DNA of 64,000 nucleotides from Rhizophagus clarus (lineage: Eukaryota; Glomeromycota; Glomeromycetes; Glomerales; Glomeraceae): positions 310,001 through 374,000 of the forward strand of contig BLAL01000087.1 in the NCBI GenBank assembly GCA_015698045.1, read 5' to 3'. The notes below the pieces were generated by a model. That model ran no database searches, was not told the DNA's origin, and worked only from the letters and a program-made list of their open reading frames with translations. Of this stretch, positions 47,601-59,135 are shown piece by piece. Every line of letters begins with the position of its first letter. Position 1 is the stretch's first letter. A program made the position numbers and the translations under genes.

Positions 47601-48593
47601 AACGAAGTTGCATTGTTCTATCGTGAAAACTTGAAATTGGTTTCTATACTCTAGGATAGGCATAAGCACTTTATTAGTAATGTAAACAACGTGATTATGC
47701 GTTAACTTCTTTCTCCTCAGGGTATTAGCGAAGAGTACCACCGTTTGGCGTAATTTTTTAAGCGTAGGAGATGGTGAGTTAAACGCATCTATGTAGACTC
47801 CTAAGATACGGACTCCTTCTTTCTTTTTGTTAATTTTGACCTTTGTAAGTTCTGTTCCTAGTATGAGCTCAATTTCTTTGCCTACATACAATTTGTTGTT
47901 AGTGAGTAGTCTATATTTGTCCTTATTAATTTGTATGTTGGCTAGTTCGTAGAATTCATTGGAGATTTCTAGGAGCGTTTTCATATGGGTAAGTGAAGGT
48001 GCGACCCATGTGGTGTCGTCCAGATAACTCTGGACGGTCGTTGAATAGGATACTTTTTGGTCGGCAGCTGGGTTCCATATGTTTTTGATTTGTTGCAGTT
48101 CCACAGTAAAAGCCAATTCTCGTAAGGAATTAATCCTCGCGAACAGTGGGTCGTAGTATATGATCCATAGGAGGGGGCTCACAACCTCTCCTTGGTCTAT
48201 ACCCTGCATTACTTGATAAGGATCCGAAATACTGTCGTTATGAAGGATAATGCGATTAGTCCGATCTGTAAACAGTTGTAAAATTAGTTCAATTATGGGT
48301 TGGGGAAATCGTAGGCGAGCCATGGCCAGACGTAAGAGGGAGATGTTTATACGGTCGTAGGCCTTCGAAAGGTCTTGGACACCAATCCAGATTTCCTTCT
48401 TATATTTCTTGGCCATTTCTATAGCGTGATGTAAGTGTTGTAATGGCTGATATGTAGATTCCCCTAGTAGACCAGCGCGATTATTAGGTTGAAGGAAGTG
48501 TCGTTGTGATAGGATTGCGTGTAATCTAGTGGTTAGGATCTTGACAAAACATTTTCGTAACGTTTCTAATAGTATGATTTTGTGGTTAGAGTA
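44663..48593 (-). mobile_element. 5'-truncated non-LTR retrotransposon with perfect 15-bp target duplication
   Basis: TTTGTGGTTAGAGTA occurs at 44663-44677 and 48579-48593 and flanks the insertion 44678-48578. On the minus strand the element ends in a (TAAA)n-type tail (44678 to about 44705) followed by the target duplication, as expected for target-primed reverse transcription. The 5' end is cut within the reverse transcriptase region, at the codons for IILLETLRK, so the endonuclease and any first ORF are missing. The perfect duplication and the uninterrupted frame indicate recent insertion. RNase H after RT suggests a Tad/I-like fungal lineage, but the clade cannot be fixed here. Confidence 0.88.
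44844..48575 (-). pseudogene. reverse transcriptase/RNase H ORF of the truncated retrotransposon
   Basis: An open frame of about 1240 codons with no internal stop. A frame scan would extend it upstream to an ATG at 48629, but those first 17-18 residues come from the target duplication and a poly-T flank, so they are not part of the element. RT motifs (numbering from 48629): QDLSKAYD at 85-92, QGEVVSPLLW at 146-155, catalytic YLDD at 202-205. RNase H, about 772-915: FYTDGS, TKAEVLAI, HTDSKNA, and VKAHSGQLHNDQADRLAKDA. A Cys/His cluster (CILCN...HWGLCQQH, about 1038-1058) may be a zinc finger. Without the N-terminal endonuclease it cannot insert itself autonomously. Confidence 0.85.
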
Positions 48594-49112
48594 AAAAAAA
48601 AAAAAAAAAAAGTTGTGTATAAATAACATGATTACGTGACTTCATTGATCAATGTCACCGATGTCATAAATGAATGATATAGCATACATAGGTAATATTG
48701 CACACATTATAGATATATCATATATTTTTAATATAGCATAAATGGCATATATGTATTATTTTTGTTCTATGTAAGATATTTATGATTTATCATTGTTATA
48801 ATTGCAATTGTTATAAATAAAGCTCTGGATTTATTCCAGACAAGGCATGTTCACAAGTTCTCTTAAAGCCTTTATTTTATTAATATTTTATTGTTAAGTT
48901 ATCTCTTTATTTGTGATGAATACCTGGGAAACCGACGTACAGGAATTGGTATTACACGTTTGATTGAGATTTTTACAAGTTGTATTTAAAGTGTTGATAA
49001 ATAAACCTTCTGCTACCACAAAATAATAATTGTTAGCGATTGCTAACGCCAAAGAACTGACCCAACACTATATATAGCATATATATAGAAACCGATCAAC
49101 CTACGATCAAAA
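48594..49112. other. intergenic
   Basis: An A-run at 48594-48611 (part of the pre-insertion site), a GTTAGC-GATT-GCTAAC hairpin at about 49033-49048, and TATATATAG boxes at about 49068-49089 before the small frame at 49113. Confidence 0.45.
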
Positions 49113-49250
49113 ATGTTCCAAGTTATTGTGACAGCTTCATGTCAAACTAATTTCGATGTGCAATGGAAGGCCATAACAACAATAGCGCCTATTCAATGTG
49201 GTCATCCAAGTTATAGTACAATTGTAGTATACTTTTGTAATAAGATGTAG
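49113..49250 (+). CDS. possible 45-residue protein
   Basis: An ATG frame (MFQVIVTASCQTNFDVQW, later IAPIQCGHPSY) with balanced codon use, TATATATAG boxes 25-45 bp upstream and AATAAA right after the stop at about 49257. That arrangement resembles a compact gene, but the frame is short and no family is recognised. It may be a fragment. Confidence 0.25.
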   Translation: MFQVIVTASCQTNFDVQWKAITTIAPIQCGHPSYSTIVVYFCNKM

Positions 49251-49932
49251 TATAGCAATAAATTGTCCTTATCATTAATTTATTTCTAATACAATGGGTG
49301 TTAATTCAAATAAGTTTATTTAATAATTTTTTTCATTTCAAAAAAAAAAATAATGATTTTTATTTTAAGTTAACAGTAAAAAATAAAAATTACTATCTAA
49401 AATGCAGCAAAAAATTAACATTTTTTATACTTTATCAATGCAAGTAATAATTATTGGTATTTGGTAATACGTTAATTTGATAAAATGATCATAAAGAAAA
49501 ACAAAGAAACTGACAAATGAATTAATTTACCTAATAATATAGTTATTATGTAATGATTTCTAAAACTTGCAAAGGGTATTTCTTTCAATTTTTGAATTCA
49601 TGGCAATAAACTTTTAAAATATAAGTAGGCTAAATTAGTAACACTACTAGTTTGTTCGTTTTATAACACATTGTATTCATTTGTATTTATATTTTAAATT
49701 ATTTAAACACTAAGACTAGTGTAGTAAGATTTCTTTATAACTTCTTAGTTTGCAATTTAAATAATTCAACTTGTCTCATGTAAGATAAAATTATTTTTAT
49801 TCGGATAATTCTTAGAACTTCTAACCCATTTACTGGTACTAAAAGTTTAAATGAAATCTTCTAATTAATATTACCAAAAGGTGAAAAGCATTTAAAAATA
49901 AGAAGTACTACATGAAATAATTTATATCTTGT
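49251..49932. other. intergenic
   Basis: No gene. Confidence 0.5.
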
Positions 49933-50026
49933 TAGGGATGGTAATAGTAGGACATAGTCGGTTATCGGTCTTAAGAACATTTGATCGACCAATCTCTTTG
50001 GCTAACCGTGATTGTTGCCATCCCTA
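49933..50026. mobile_element. very short hAT-like GACCG element (94 bp)
   Basis: Runs from TAGGGATGG to CCATCCCTA, with a CGGTTATCGGTC block and GATCGACCAATC inside. It shares termini with the elements at 1875 and 50590 but is internally deleted. No convincing 8-bp target duplication is readable. Confidence 0.6.
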
Positions 50027-50581
50027 TCTAAGATACTGTATGTGGAGTGTAGTCAAAATTGAGCACATTTAATATTTTTGTTAGAAATACTATTAAAATT
50101 TATAATCCTTCTAAAGTTTCTAGATTAGGATAACATTGTGAAATTTTATTAGACTAAAATGTTACTAATGATTGTTAATTAAATAAATTTATCTATAGGA
50201 ATTACATCATATAGACAAAACCTTTCAATTAAGGTCATTTTAGAATTATTCATCCATTTTTCCGATCTTCATAAGGAATTCCGTTGGATGATGATATTGG
50301 AACACTGGTCGAAGAAAAAAAAAATAATTATAGAATTTTATTACTAACAAAAGGCCGTTGTTCAGGAGGAAATAAATAAGTTCGACATTTCAAAAAGCGG
50401 CACGATAAACAACTCATGATTTGTAGTTGTCCATTTCGGTTCATTATAATGAATTTAGGATAAAAATGTCCACTATTTTAAACAAATTATTGCAAATTGA
50501 ATCACCTATAGTCAGCCCAAAAATATTATGACAAATAGCAGCATACGATGCATTATTTATATTAATATGTTTTATTTCTAT
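50027..50581. other. intergenic
   Basis: No gene. Confidence 0.5.
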
Positions 50582-50589
50582 AATAGAAC

Positions 50590-51118
50590 TAGGGATGCCA
50601 AAAGTTCGGTTATAACCGGTCATAACCGGTTTTTGCCGGTTCGGTTTCGGTTCGGTTTTAGTCCAAGACCGACCGGTTAACCGTCGGTTTTGTATATAAA
50701 AAAACCGATGAAAAAACCGATCGGTTAATTGTAAATATTTTATAATATATCCCGAAAAAACATCTTTGTTTCAATTGATAATAACTAAAAAACATGAATT
50801 TTAATATTTAAATTTATAGTACTTTCCTTTTTGAAATTATAAGGAGAATTTAATTTTGTGCGTTGATCACGTGATTTTTTGTATCGCCAAAAATCATAAA
50901 ATCAGCACTATTTTTGTAAGAAAAAATTATGTAAAATTGTAAAATTAAATGTTATTGCTAAATAAAGTCATAATTAGCATTTCTAATAATATTTTATTCG
51001 ATTTTGCAATCGGTTTTGCGGTTCAGTTTTATCGGTCGGTTTTGCGGTCGGTTCGGTTTTGGCTGAAAACCGCGGTTTTAAAACCGAAACCGAACCAAAC
51101 CGACCGTTGGCATCCCTA
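50590..51118. mobile_element. hAT-like short element with 8-bp target duplication
   Basis: Termini TAGGGATGCCAA and TTGGCATCCCTA are perfect inverted repeats. The flanking octamers AATAGAAC (50582-50589) and TATAGAAC (51119-51126) differ by one base. Both subterminal regions are packed with CCGGT/ACCGG and CGGTTTT/AAAACCG motifs in mirrored order. The central part is AT-rich and non-coding. Non-autonomous; hAT assignment by 8-bp duplication and terminal sequence. Confidence 0.8.
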
Positions 51119-51126
51119 TATAGAAC

Positions 51127-52781
51127 TATCTGTTTTAGTTATCATAAACCATTTCAATCGCAATTTCATCAACTAAATATCCAAATTATAAAAGATTGAA
51201 ACAATAATATATAATATGTATTATAAACGATTTATTTTGGTATACCGAGATTTTTTTTAGACATTATGAAACCAGTTTTTTTAAAAGTAAGTCGAGAATG
51301 CTAAGCCAGACTGTAGCTTATGTAATTGATGCAATGCACGCACTAGATTGTTATTGGTCTACATATATCAGCGGACATCCACATTATTGGTCATTTTGCT
51401 CTTAATTATTACATAAAAATACCATTAAATATACTTATTTATAAAAAATTTTTATAGGATAATACATATCAAAATATCACCTAATTCCGGTTTTTCATGA
51501 ATCTAATTTAATATCAATGTGCTTTTTTTAAGCATGATTACTAAATAAATAATAATATGATTTAATAAATAATATATTCATACCTTTAAACTGACGGATC
51601 TTAAATCTTTTGATTATCATTGATAGCAATTTTTGCATATTCGCTTTCCAGGTTATTTACGATATTTTACATACATTATTAGTAAAGTAACATGTTTAAA
51701 ATTTATGAACGTATATTGATTTCCTATGGAGGATTTATTAAATTTATCAACAAATTAATAATATTCATTGAATATTTTTTTTAGATTTATTCATTTGATA
51801 TCACTTTTCTTTTTTTCTCCATTTCTAAAAATATTATCTCCCCAATAAATAGAATATTTACAAGTAATAATAATTACTTGTATTCTAGTCATTAAAAATA
51901 AAAATCTTTTAAATTTTAATAACACGAACAAGATTTAAAGATGATAAACTTATTATATAAAATAAGATTTACTTATACAGATTAAACAACAAAGTCAACA
52001 ACCAAATAAAATTACAATGGATATTGTTTGATATAAAATATAAATAAATTGTATGAAAATAACTGATTTATTAAATTTAATAGTTGCAAAGAAGATCGCT
52101 TCTGTTGAGAATCCCAATCACAAGCTTTTTTACTTTGTTGATTTCCGTGATTTAATTAATGGACTAATAAAAAGTAGTGCGAACAGGATATGAAAATCAA
52201 TTTATTTAGATAAAAGTATTATTGATCAGTCTGTTGGGATCATGTTGATATGTGTTAAATATCAAATAGTATATTTGATCTTTACAATCAAATTATACTT
52301 TTTATATATTATTACTGTATAGTAATAGCAAGTATATAGGGATAGCATGATCTTGTTTAACTGACACAATAACTAATAGTATTTATAGGATCGGATCAAA
52401 AGCAAGATGCCAAAATGTAATTGCGAATTAAAAACCAGCATTTTTGAGAAAATATAAATTTAATAATACAATTTATTTACAATAATGATTTATCTTAAAC
52501 TCCTATATTTTCTGAAAAAAAAAAAAAAAAAATCTAGAATAGAAAAATCTATCATCAATAATCCTAACTACGGTTATATTCAGTAACTTTGATATACTGG
52601 AAAAGAAAATAGGGTTTGATTTTTTCTTATTCCTTTTTGCTTTACGTCATTATTTCACCTTTGATTTTCTTTAAGCTGTATTTAAGTATATATTTATGTA
52701 ATTGAATTTTTGCTCCGATATAGTTATACTGTATATATAAACAAGGTTAAATTTGCAAAATTATAACGATAAAATTAATAT
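51127..52781. other. intergenic
   Basis: No gene or distinct repeat. A TATA-like ACTGTATATATAAACAAGG at about 52728-52746 precedes the small locus at 52782. Confidence 0.45.
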
Positions 52782-53063
52782 TATGACAAACAAAAGTTTT
52801 TTTATAATTGATAAAAGTACTAATAAAGGAGAATTTTCAGGCTTATTATAAAATATTAAAAAGTTAAAGAAAATGGTAATTTGCATTGTCGTGAATTAGG
52901 AAACTATTATATTTTCCCTAAGGTTCTCAACGAAGTTTTGATTGATCATGAGAGAAATTTAGGAAATACTCAACATAACAGTAATCTTTTAACTCTCATT
53001 TTTGTAAAAAAAATTAGAAGAAAACACAAAGAGCAACCCGTTTTCAAAATATTGAAGCATTAG
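52782..53063 (+). pseudogene. short hypothetical gene with a frame break
   Basis: An ATG at 52782 (MTNKSFFIIDKSTNKGEF) reads 22 codons to a stop near 52850. The following DNA continues in another frame (ENGNLHCRELGNYYIF, VLNEVLIDHERNLGNTQH) to TAG at 53061-53063. A single-base loss near 52850 would explain both. A TATA-type box is about 45 bp upstream. Family unknown; could be a relic or chance. Confidence 0.25.
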
Positions 53064-54167
53064 AATAAAGAATTTGGTACGTATTTTTCAATTTTAATGT
53101 TTTGTATATTTACATAATACATATTATAATAAAGATATATGAGGAACAAGAAAATAAGCAATAATTTATTATTTATCAATGAATCAGAATTTTATTAATA
53201 AGGGAACAATTAGGAATGAAAAATTTCTGATTGACGGGAAGATTCATAAATATCTGCAATATTTTTGTATTAATAATTTTATTACATTATTTATTTTTTC
53301 ATAATTTATGTATTGTCTACCTTAAAATCATTTGTTTTTTATGCAAAAAACTGATTAAATTCTGTTGATAAATAGCAAGTTGGGTAATTTTCATATTAGT
53401 AAAATAATGTTACAATAAAATGAAGTCAGGTAATTTTTCATGTTAGTAAACAAAAGTTGCTAAATAGTGTTAGTTTAATTTTATTTATGTTGTTGAAACG
53501 TACTATAACTAATTAACATTACTTATGTCTTATTACCAGTTTTTTTAATTAATTCTTATTTCAACCATCAAATTCACTATTAACTGATTATTAACGAGCT
53601 ATCTTAAAAATCGTTTTAAAAATAAGATGTTATAAATATTTCTAATAACTATGAATCTAGTTTTTAATAATGGTAATATTTTAAAAATTAAACAATCATG
53701 TATTGATAATTATTTAAATATTATTTAAGTATCAAATTTATATTATTTTGATATAATTATATTATCCCATTGGTACTATGTATATACTGATGGATTTTTT
53801 TGTTACTTATTCCACTGGTTTATAATAATTGCTAACAATAATAAATATTTGTTTATAATGCAAATTATCGTCTTTAACCGTACTAGGAATAATTATTTTT
53901 GAAAATGCTTCACATTTTCTCTTTTTTTGTATAGTACTACAAATATTGGTATTAACGTCCCTTAATATTTGTCATTTTTCAGCTAAATTAAAAATGTTAA
54001 AATTTAATATGGGAAACATAATACATAAATAAAGACTAAATTGACCATCTTTATTATTATTTATTCGTATTAAATCACGTTCCGACATATTTGCCTATAG
54101 AATCTTCTCTACCATGTGAATTTCCTTGTTCTTTTATTAACTTATAATAAATATTATTACCTATTAT
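53064..54167. other. intergenic
   Basis: No gene. Confidence 0.5.
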
Positions 54168-55270
54168 TTATTGAAACCCAATGTAGTAACGAGCAGCCAA
54201 ACCATACATCGCCTCTATATTACCACCCTCTGACGCTTTCTGATACCAATAAAAGGCTTTCTCCAGATCTTTTTCTGTCCCCTCTCCAATGTAGTAATGA
54301 GCGGCTAAACTATACATTGCATCTACATTATCACCCTCTGCAGCTTTCTGATACCAGTAAAAGGCTTTTTCCAGATCCTTCTCTGTCCCCTCCCCACTTT
54401 TATAACAAGCGGCTAAACCATATATTGCATTTACATCACCACCCTCTGCCCCTTTCTGACACCAGTGAAAGGTTTTCTCCAGATCCTTCTCTGTCCCCTT
54501 CCCACTTTTATAACCAGTAGCCAAACCATGCATCGCCTCTATATTACCACCTTCTGCCGCTTTTTGATACCAGTGAAAGGCTTTCCCCAGATCTTTCTCT
54601 GTCCCCTCCCCAATGTAGTAACAAGCGGCCAAACCATGCATTGCATTTAAATTACCACTCTCTGCTGCTTTCTGACACCAGTGAAAGGCATTCTCCAGAT
54701 CCTTCTCTGTCCCTTCCCCAATGTAGTAACAAGTGGCCAAACCATGCATTGCATTTAAATTACCACGCTCTGCTGCTTTCTGACACCAGTGAAAGGCATT
54801 CTTCAGATCCTTCTCTGTTCCCTCCCCATTTTTATAACAAGTAGCTAAACCATATATCGCATCTACATTACCACCCTCTGCCCCTTTCTGATACCAGTGA
54901 AAGGCTTTCTCCAGATCCTTCTCTGTCCCCTCCCCAATGTAGTAACAACCGGCCAAACCATGCATTGCATTTACATTACCGCCCTCTGCCACTTTCTGAC
55001 ACCAGTGAAAGGCTTTCTCCAGATCCTTCTTTGTCCCCTCCCCATTTTTATAACAAGCGGCTAAACCATACATCGCATCTACATTACCACCCTCTGCCGC
55101 TTTCTGACACCAGTAAAAGGCTTTCTCCAGATCCTTTTCTGTCCCCTCCCCAATGTAGTAACGAGCGGCCAAACCATACATTGCATCTACTGTACATTAC
55201 CACCCTCTGCCGCTTTCTGATACCAATGAAAGTCTTTCTCCAGTTTTTTTTTTATATTATTACTTGACAT
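54168..55270 (-). pseudogene. Sel1-repeat protein with a frame break near the start
   Basis: From an ATG at 55179-55181 the minus strand encodes 337 residues: nine full Sel1-like repeats of 36 residues (pattern GEGTEKDLEKAFHWYQKAAEGGN-xxA-GLA, units alternating CYYIG and CYKNG) and a partial tenth cut at RYYIGFQ. Upstream, an ATG at 55268-55270 starts MSSNNIKKKLEKDFHWYQKA, clearly the preceding half repeat, but an extra five bases near 55191-55197 throw it out of frame. So either the gene lost its true start or it begins inside the array. Sel1 repeats form alpha-solenoids used for protein scaffolding. Repeats are nearly identical at DNA level (108-bp period), so copy number probably changes by unequal exchange. 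Confidence 0.75.
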
Positions 55271-55660
55271 TTTTTAAAAATAAGAAATGAAAAAGCATTG
55301 TAAAGTCTGAAATGCAAATATTTATGTGTAAAATGTTACACGTGCAGATAAACAACAAACATTTTATATGAACTTATTAGTGAGCTGATCAAAGGGCAGT
55401 TTTATTTGAATTAACTTAATTTGGTTAAAACAAAATCTGATCACTTGTCCAAAATATTTCAGGACCACTTTGCATTTCGAAATACTCTAAATAGGGTCTA
55501 AACTAATAAATAAAAGCAAATACATATTGTTATATATTAAAACACGCCTGCTTTAAATAGGAGTGAACAATTACTGATTTACATATTAATGATGTAATTT
55601 TTATTTATAATTTGTGCTTTATTAGAACAGAAAATAATACGTCTTATATGCATTTTTGTA
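55271..55660. other. intergenic
   Basis: 5' flank of the Sel1 locus; no other feature. Confidence 0.45.
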
Positions 55661-55933
55661 TATTCTGTAGATTATGTGTCACAATCCCGTGTTTTTTTGC
55701 ATTTTTTGAAAAATTTGAAAAATTTATGTGTTGTGCGTCAAGTGTAGATTTGCGTCAGATGCAGCTGGCATGCGTCAGACGTAGATTGATACCTGTATAT
55801 TCTGTAGATTATGTGTCACAATCCCGTGTTTTTTGCATTTTTTGAAAAATTTGAAAAATTTATGTGTTGTGCGTCAAGTGTAGATTTGCGTCAGATGCAG
55901 CTGACATGCGTCAGACGTAGATTGATACCTGCC
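55661..55933. repeat. 137-bp tandem duplication, left arm of a foldback
   Basis: Two copies, 55661-55797 and 55798-55933, almost identical (one T-run length change and one GGC/GAC change), each with ATTCTGTAGATTATGTGTCA, AAATTTGAAAAATTTATG and several GCGTCA motifs. The same GCGTCA segment occurs inverted at 57806-57885. Confidence 0.85.
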
Positions 55934-56017
55934 ACGCGTCACTTGATACGCAAAATTAAGTTATAATTAAATTAAAATTTCCAAATTTAAAATAAATTTT
56001 TTTATTAAATAAGTTTA

Positions 56018-57541
56018 CCCTATAAAAAAATTGGATAAGGAATTTATACGTTTTTTTATACGGAAAAAGTCATATGAATATTGTATGATTATCATATAAT
56101 AAATGTAGAATTTTCCGTAAAAAATATATACGTAAAAAAATACATGATACAGAAATCTGTCCAATTCCGTATCATAAAATTACGGTTTATATACTGAAAA
56201 ATACTGAAAATTTCATAAATTATACGTTTTTTTAACGTAATTTATAATATAAATTTTATTATTTAATTTTAATTTTTAAATGATAATATTTTCATTGAAT
56301 ATGTTTTATTATATTATTAAATCAATATTTAAATAATAATTAAATAAATAATATTTTATTTAATACAAATATTTCATTTCTTATTACATTTCTTTAACTC
56401 TATTAAAAACCAAACTCCTCCCTATACTACAGTAATTCTAGAATTATCCTATGCTAGTCTCCAAGAGTTGGCATTCCTACAAAAAAAAAACATGAAAAAA
56501 ACAACCCACAAAAAGAAATCAACTCACGAAAAAATAAATCAACCTGCAAAGAAAGAAATCAACTCACAAAGAAAGAAATCAACCCACAAAGAAAGTAACC
56601 AACCCATGAAAAAAAAAATCAACCCGCGAAAAGGAAATAACTTACAAAAAGAACTGACTTACAACAGAGAAAAAGAAGTCTCAAAACTGATCTACTACAA
56701 AAAGAGAAACTAAATTACCTACAAAAGTAAAAAAATCCGGAATTAACCTACAAAAAAAGAAAGTCTTTGAAGCATCTTACAAAAAAAAAAAGAATGAACT
56801 AACTCACAAAAGAAAAGAAACCTGAACCTGATCTTTAAAAAGAAAAGGACTCTCACCCTATAAGAAAATTAAACAAAAAAAAATATTAAATTCAATGTAA
56901 AAAAATTATCTTTAACGAAAAAAAAAAAAAATTTACAAAAGAAAGGGGAGCGAGGTGCGTGGGTGGAAAATGAATAATAAAAACAAAAAAAAGTTTTTAA
57001 CAAAGTTGGGGAAAATAAAGAGAAATAAAAATAGGGAATAAAAAATAGAAAGAACCAAAAACGAAAACTTTTTTAAAAAAAGTGGAAAAAAAAAAAAAAT
57101 TTTTTAAAAAGGGGGGGGGGGAATAAAGAGTAGAATAGAAAGAAAAAATTTGTTATTTTTTATTAAAAGAAAGGAGTAGCGGATGAGAAGAAAATCAAGA
57201 GAAAAAAAATATATTTTTAGAAGAAAGTTAGAGGGAGAAGAGAAAAAAAAATATGGGAAATAAAAAAAGGAGGGTATAAATAAAAAATGGGAAGGGAAAC
57301 AAAAAACAAAACAATAATCACGTGATCTCGTGTTATGATACCTGACAACAAAATTGTTAAGTTTAAAAATTCCGTATAAATTCCGTATAGGCGTATACAT
57401 TCCGTATATATTAATTTTTTTGAAAAAATGTTCAAAAATGAATTGTGTATTGAATATACGGAATTGCTATACGGAATCTACAAAAACATATGATAAATGT
57501 ATACGAAACGCATCATTTTCGTATATGGATTTCTTATAGGG
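56018..57541. mobile_element. CCCTATAA-terminus element, CCGTAT motif family, 3-bp target duplication
   Basis: Left end CCCTATAAAAAAATTGGATA, right end (inverted) CCCTATAAGAAATCCATATA. TTA flanks both sides (56015-56017 and 57542-57544). Subterminal zones contain many TTCCGTAT/ATACGGAA motifs in both orientations. The middle holds a purine-rich tract of about 830 bp. No transposase. The 3-bp TTA duplication would suit a PIF/Harbinger-like mobiliser, but the terminal sequence is not one I know, so the superfamily is open. Confidence 0.7.
56460..57290. repeat. purine-rich tract with a 20-bp minisatellite
   Basis: From 56495 to about 56640 imperfect 20-bp units of AAATCAACYCACAAAGAAAG type repeat; afterwards the plus strand is almost only A and G, with an 11-G run at 57111-57121. 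A lysine-rich frame across the minisatellite (56468-56713) is a by-product of the repeat. Confidence 0.65.
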
Positions 57542-57950
57542 TTATTAATCATGTTTAAAAATATGTAATCCTGTAATATTAAATTGATTAGTCTCAGTCT
57601 TACGGAAAACACTCCATTCAAAATATTAATAAATTACAAATTTTTCAAGTAAGCTTGCAATATTTAATTTCGCATAGATAAAATAGTCATAAAACTTTCA
57701 CAATATATGTAATTTATTGTGACAAACAAATTTATTTACGGAATAAAAAATAATTTTATTAGTAAAAAAATTTTTTTACTATAGGAGAACTTTATTACGT
57801 GATTCAAGTGACGAGCGTCAAGTATCAATTTACATCTGACGCACGTCAGCTGCATCTGACGCAAATCGATACTTGACGCACAACATATATACGGAATTTA
57901 TACTGAAATTTTAAATAGTGATACAATCGTGTAAACTACAAGGTACGATG

Positions 57951-59135
57951 TTTTACAACTTTGCGCTTATTTTGTTTATTTCACCTCCCTTTTTTATTTC
58001 TCTCCAATTCTTTAAAGGAATTCAATTTTTTCTGTCCTTTTTTTAAAAATTCGTTTTTTTCATTTTTCACATTTATTTATTTTTAAAGTTTTCATTTCCT
58101 CCCATTTTGTTTTTTAAAAATAATTTTTCCTTTCGATCCCCTTTTACAAAATTTTTTTTCTTTTATTTTTCATTTGTTTTTAAAATTCTCTGTTTTAAAA
58201 GCCCTCACTTTTTTTTTTTTTTTTTTTTAAAAAAAGAGCTTTATTTCCCCCTTTCCACTTTTATTTAAAATCTCTGTTTTAGTTAGCATTCTTTTTTTGT
58301 AACATGAACTTATTGAACGATTAAATAAGATGAGTGTATTATTTATTTTTTAATTAAGAAACATACTAACGTTTCTTTATATTATTTTCTTTCTTTTTAA
58401 ACAAACCAGACTTGCAATATAAGTAAGAGGAGGTGATTCCTTTTTTATTATTGAATATTACTTCTTTTTACTCTTCTTTTTTTAGTTCCATGATAAAAAA
58501 CTATAATTAAATTCATAATATATTGCTGAAATGAACAAAATAAATATGTTACTTTCATTTTCGTGCCAAACATATTAAACATTATCTATTATTAACACAA
58601 GTCAACTGTTATCGTCATATTTATTAAGAGCATTAAGATATAAAGACAATCTTTCTTAGCCATATTTGAAATTTCTTCTCATAAAAATTATTCCATTATC
58701 ATTTACATTTATAAAGTATAATCTAAGTCAAATCTTTCTGAATGAATAATAATCCGTAAATATCGTCATCTCCTCTTAATACAATTTTAAATACAAGATA
58801 CATTTACGTTGTATATTATAATTCAATAAAGTGGCTTTACCTTCAACTAACTTACTTTCAAAAATTAATCTTTACTGATCTAGTGGTGTGTTTTCTTTAT
58901 TTGTCACGTTAAGCCAACTTGTTAACTTTCTATGTCGATTCATTAATTGCAATACTTTCGGTATTGCACTCCATCACCAGTCAAATAAGATTGATAAAGA
59001 TCAAGATTTAATTGAATATAAGTATTTCCTTAATTGTCATAAGAAATAACATTACTGTTCATTATAGCCGTACTTAATACTTCAGTTACGAATGAATTTA
59101 AACTTTATATGAAACAAAAAATTTTTGGTTTATTA
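57951..59135. other. intergenic, pyrimidine-rich at the left
   Basis: 57970-58290 is T/C-rich on the plus strand and partly mirrors the purine tract at 56900-57260 (for example GCTTTATTTCCCCC against the inverse of GGGGGGAATAAAG). No gene further on. Confidence 0.45.

Larger units (their letters stand above)
55661..57950. mobile_element. GCGTCA-motif foldback element hosting a nested insertion
   Basis: The block TTGTGCGTCAAGT...TTTGCGTCAGATGCAGCTGAC in the left arm (second copy about 55860-55945) is mirrored at 57806-57885. Weaker mirror similarity extends outward to about 57950. Between the arms lies the separate CCCTATAA element 56018-57541, so this is an older inverted-repeat element interrupted by a younger one. 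Ends and target duplication are not resolved. Confidence 0.5.

Noticed and set aside
48576-48629. ATG and poly-phenylalanine N-terminus of the retrotransposon frame
   Set aside because: These codons come from the poly-T flank and the target duplication, not from the element.
54116-55267. Several plus-strand frames rich in S, P and H over the Sel1 locus
   Set aside because: They are antisense shadows of the 108-bp repeats; the minus strand gives a clear Sel1 solenoid.
56468-56713. Lysine-rich 81-codon frame
   Set aside because: It only translates the 20-bp AAATCAAC-type minisatellite and has no ATG at its start.
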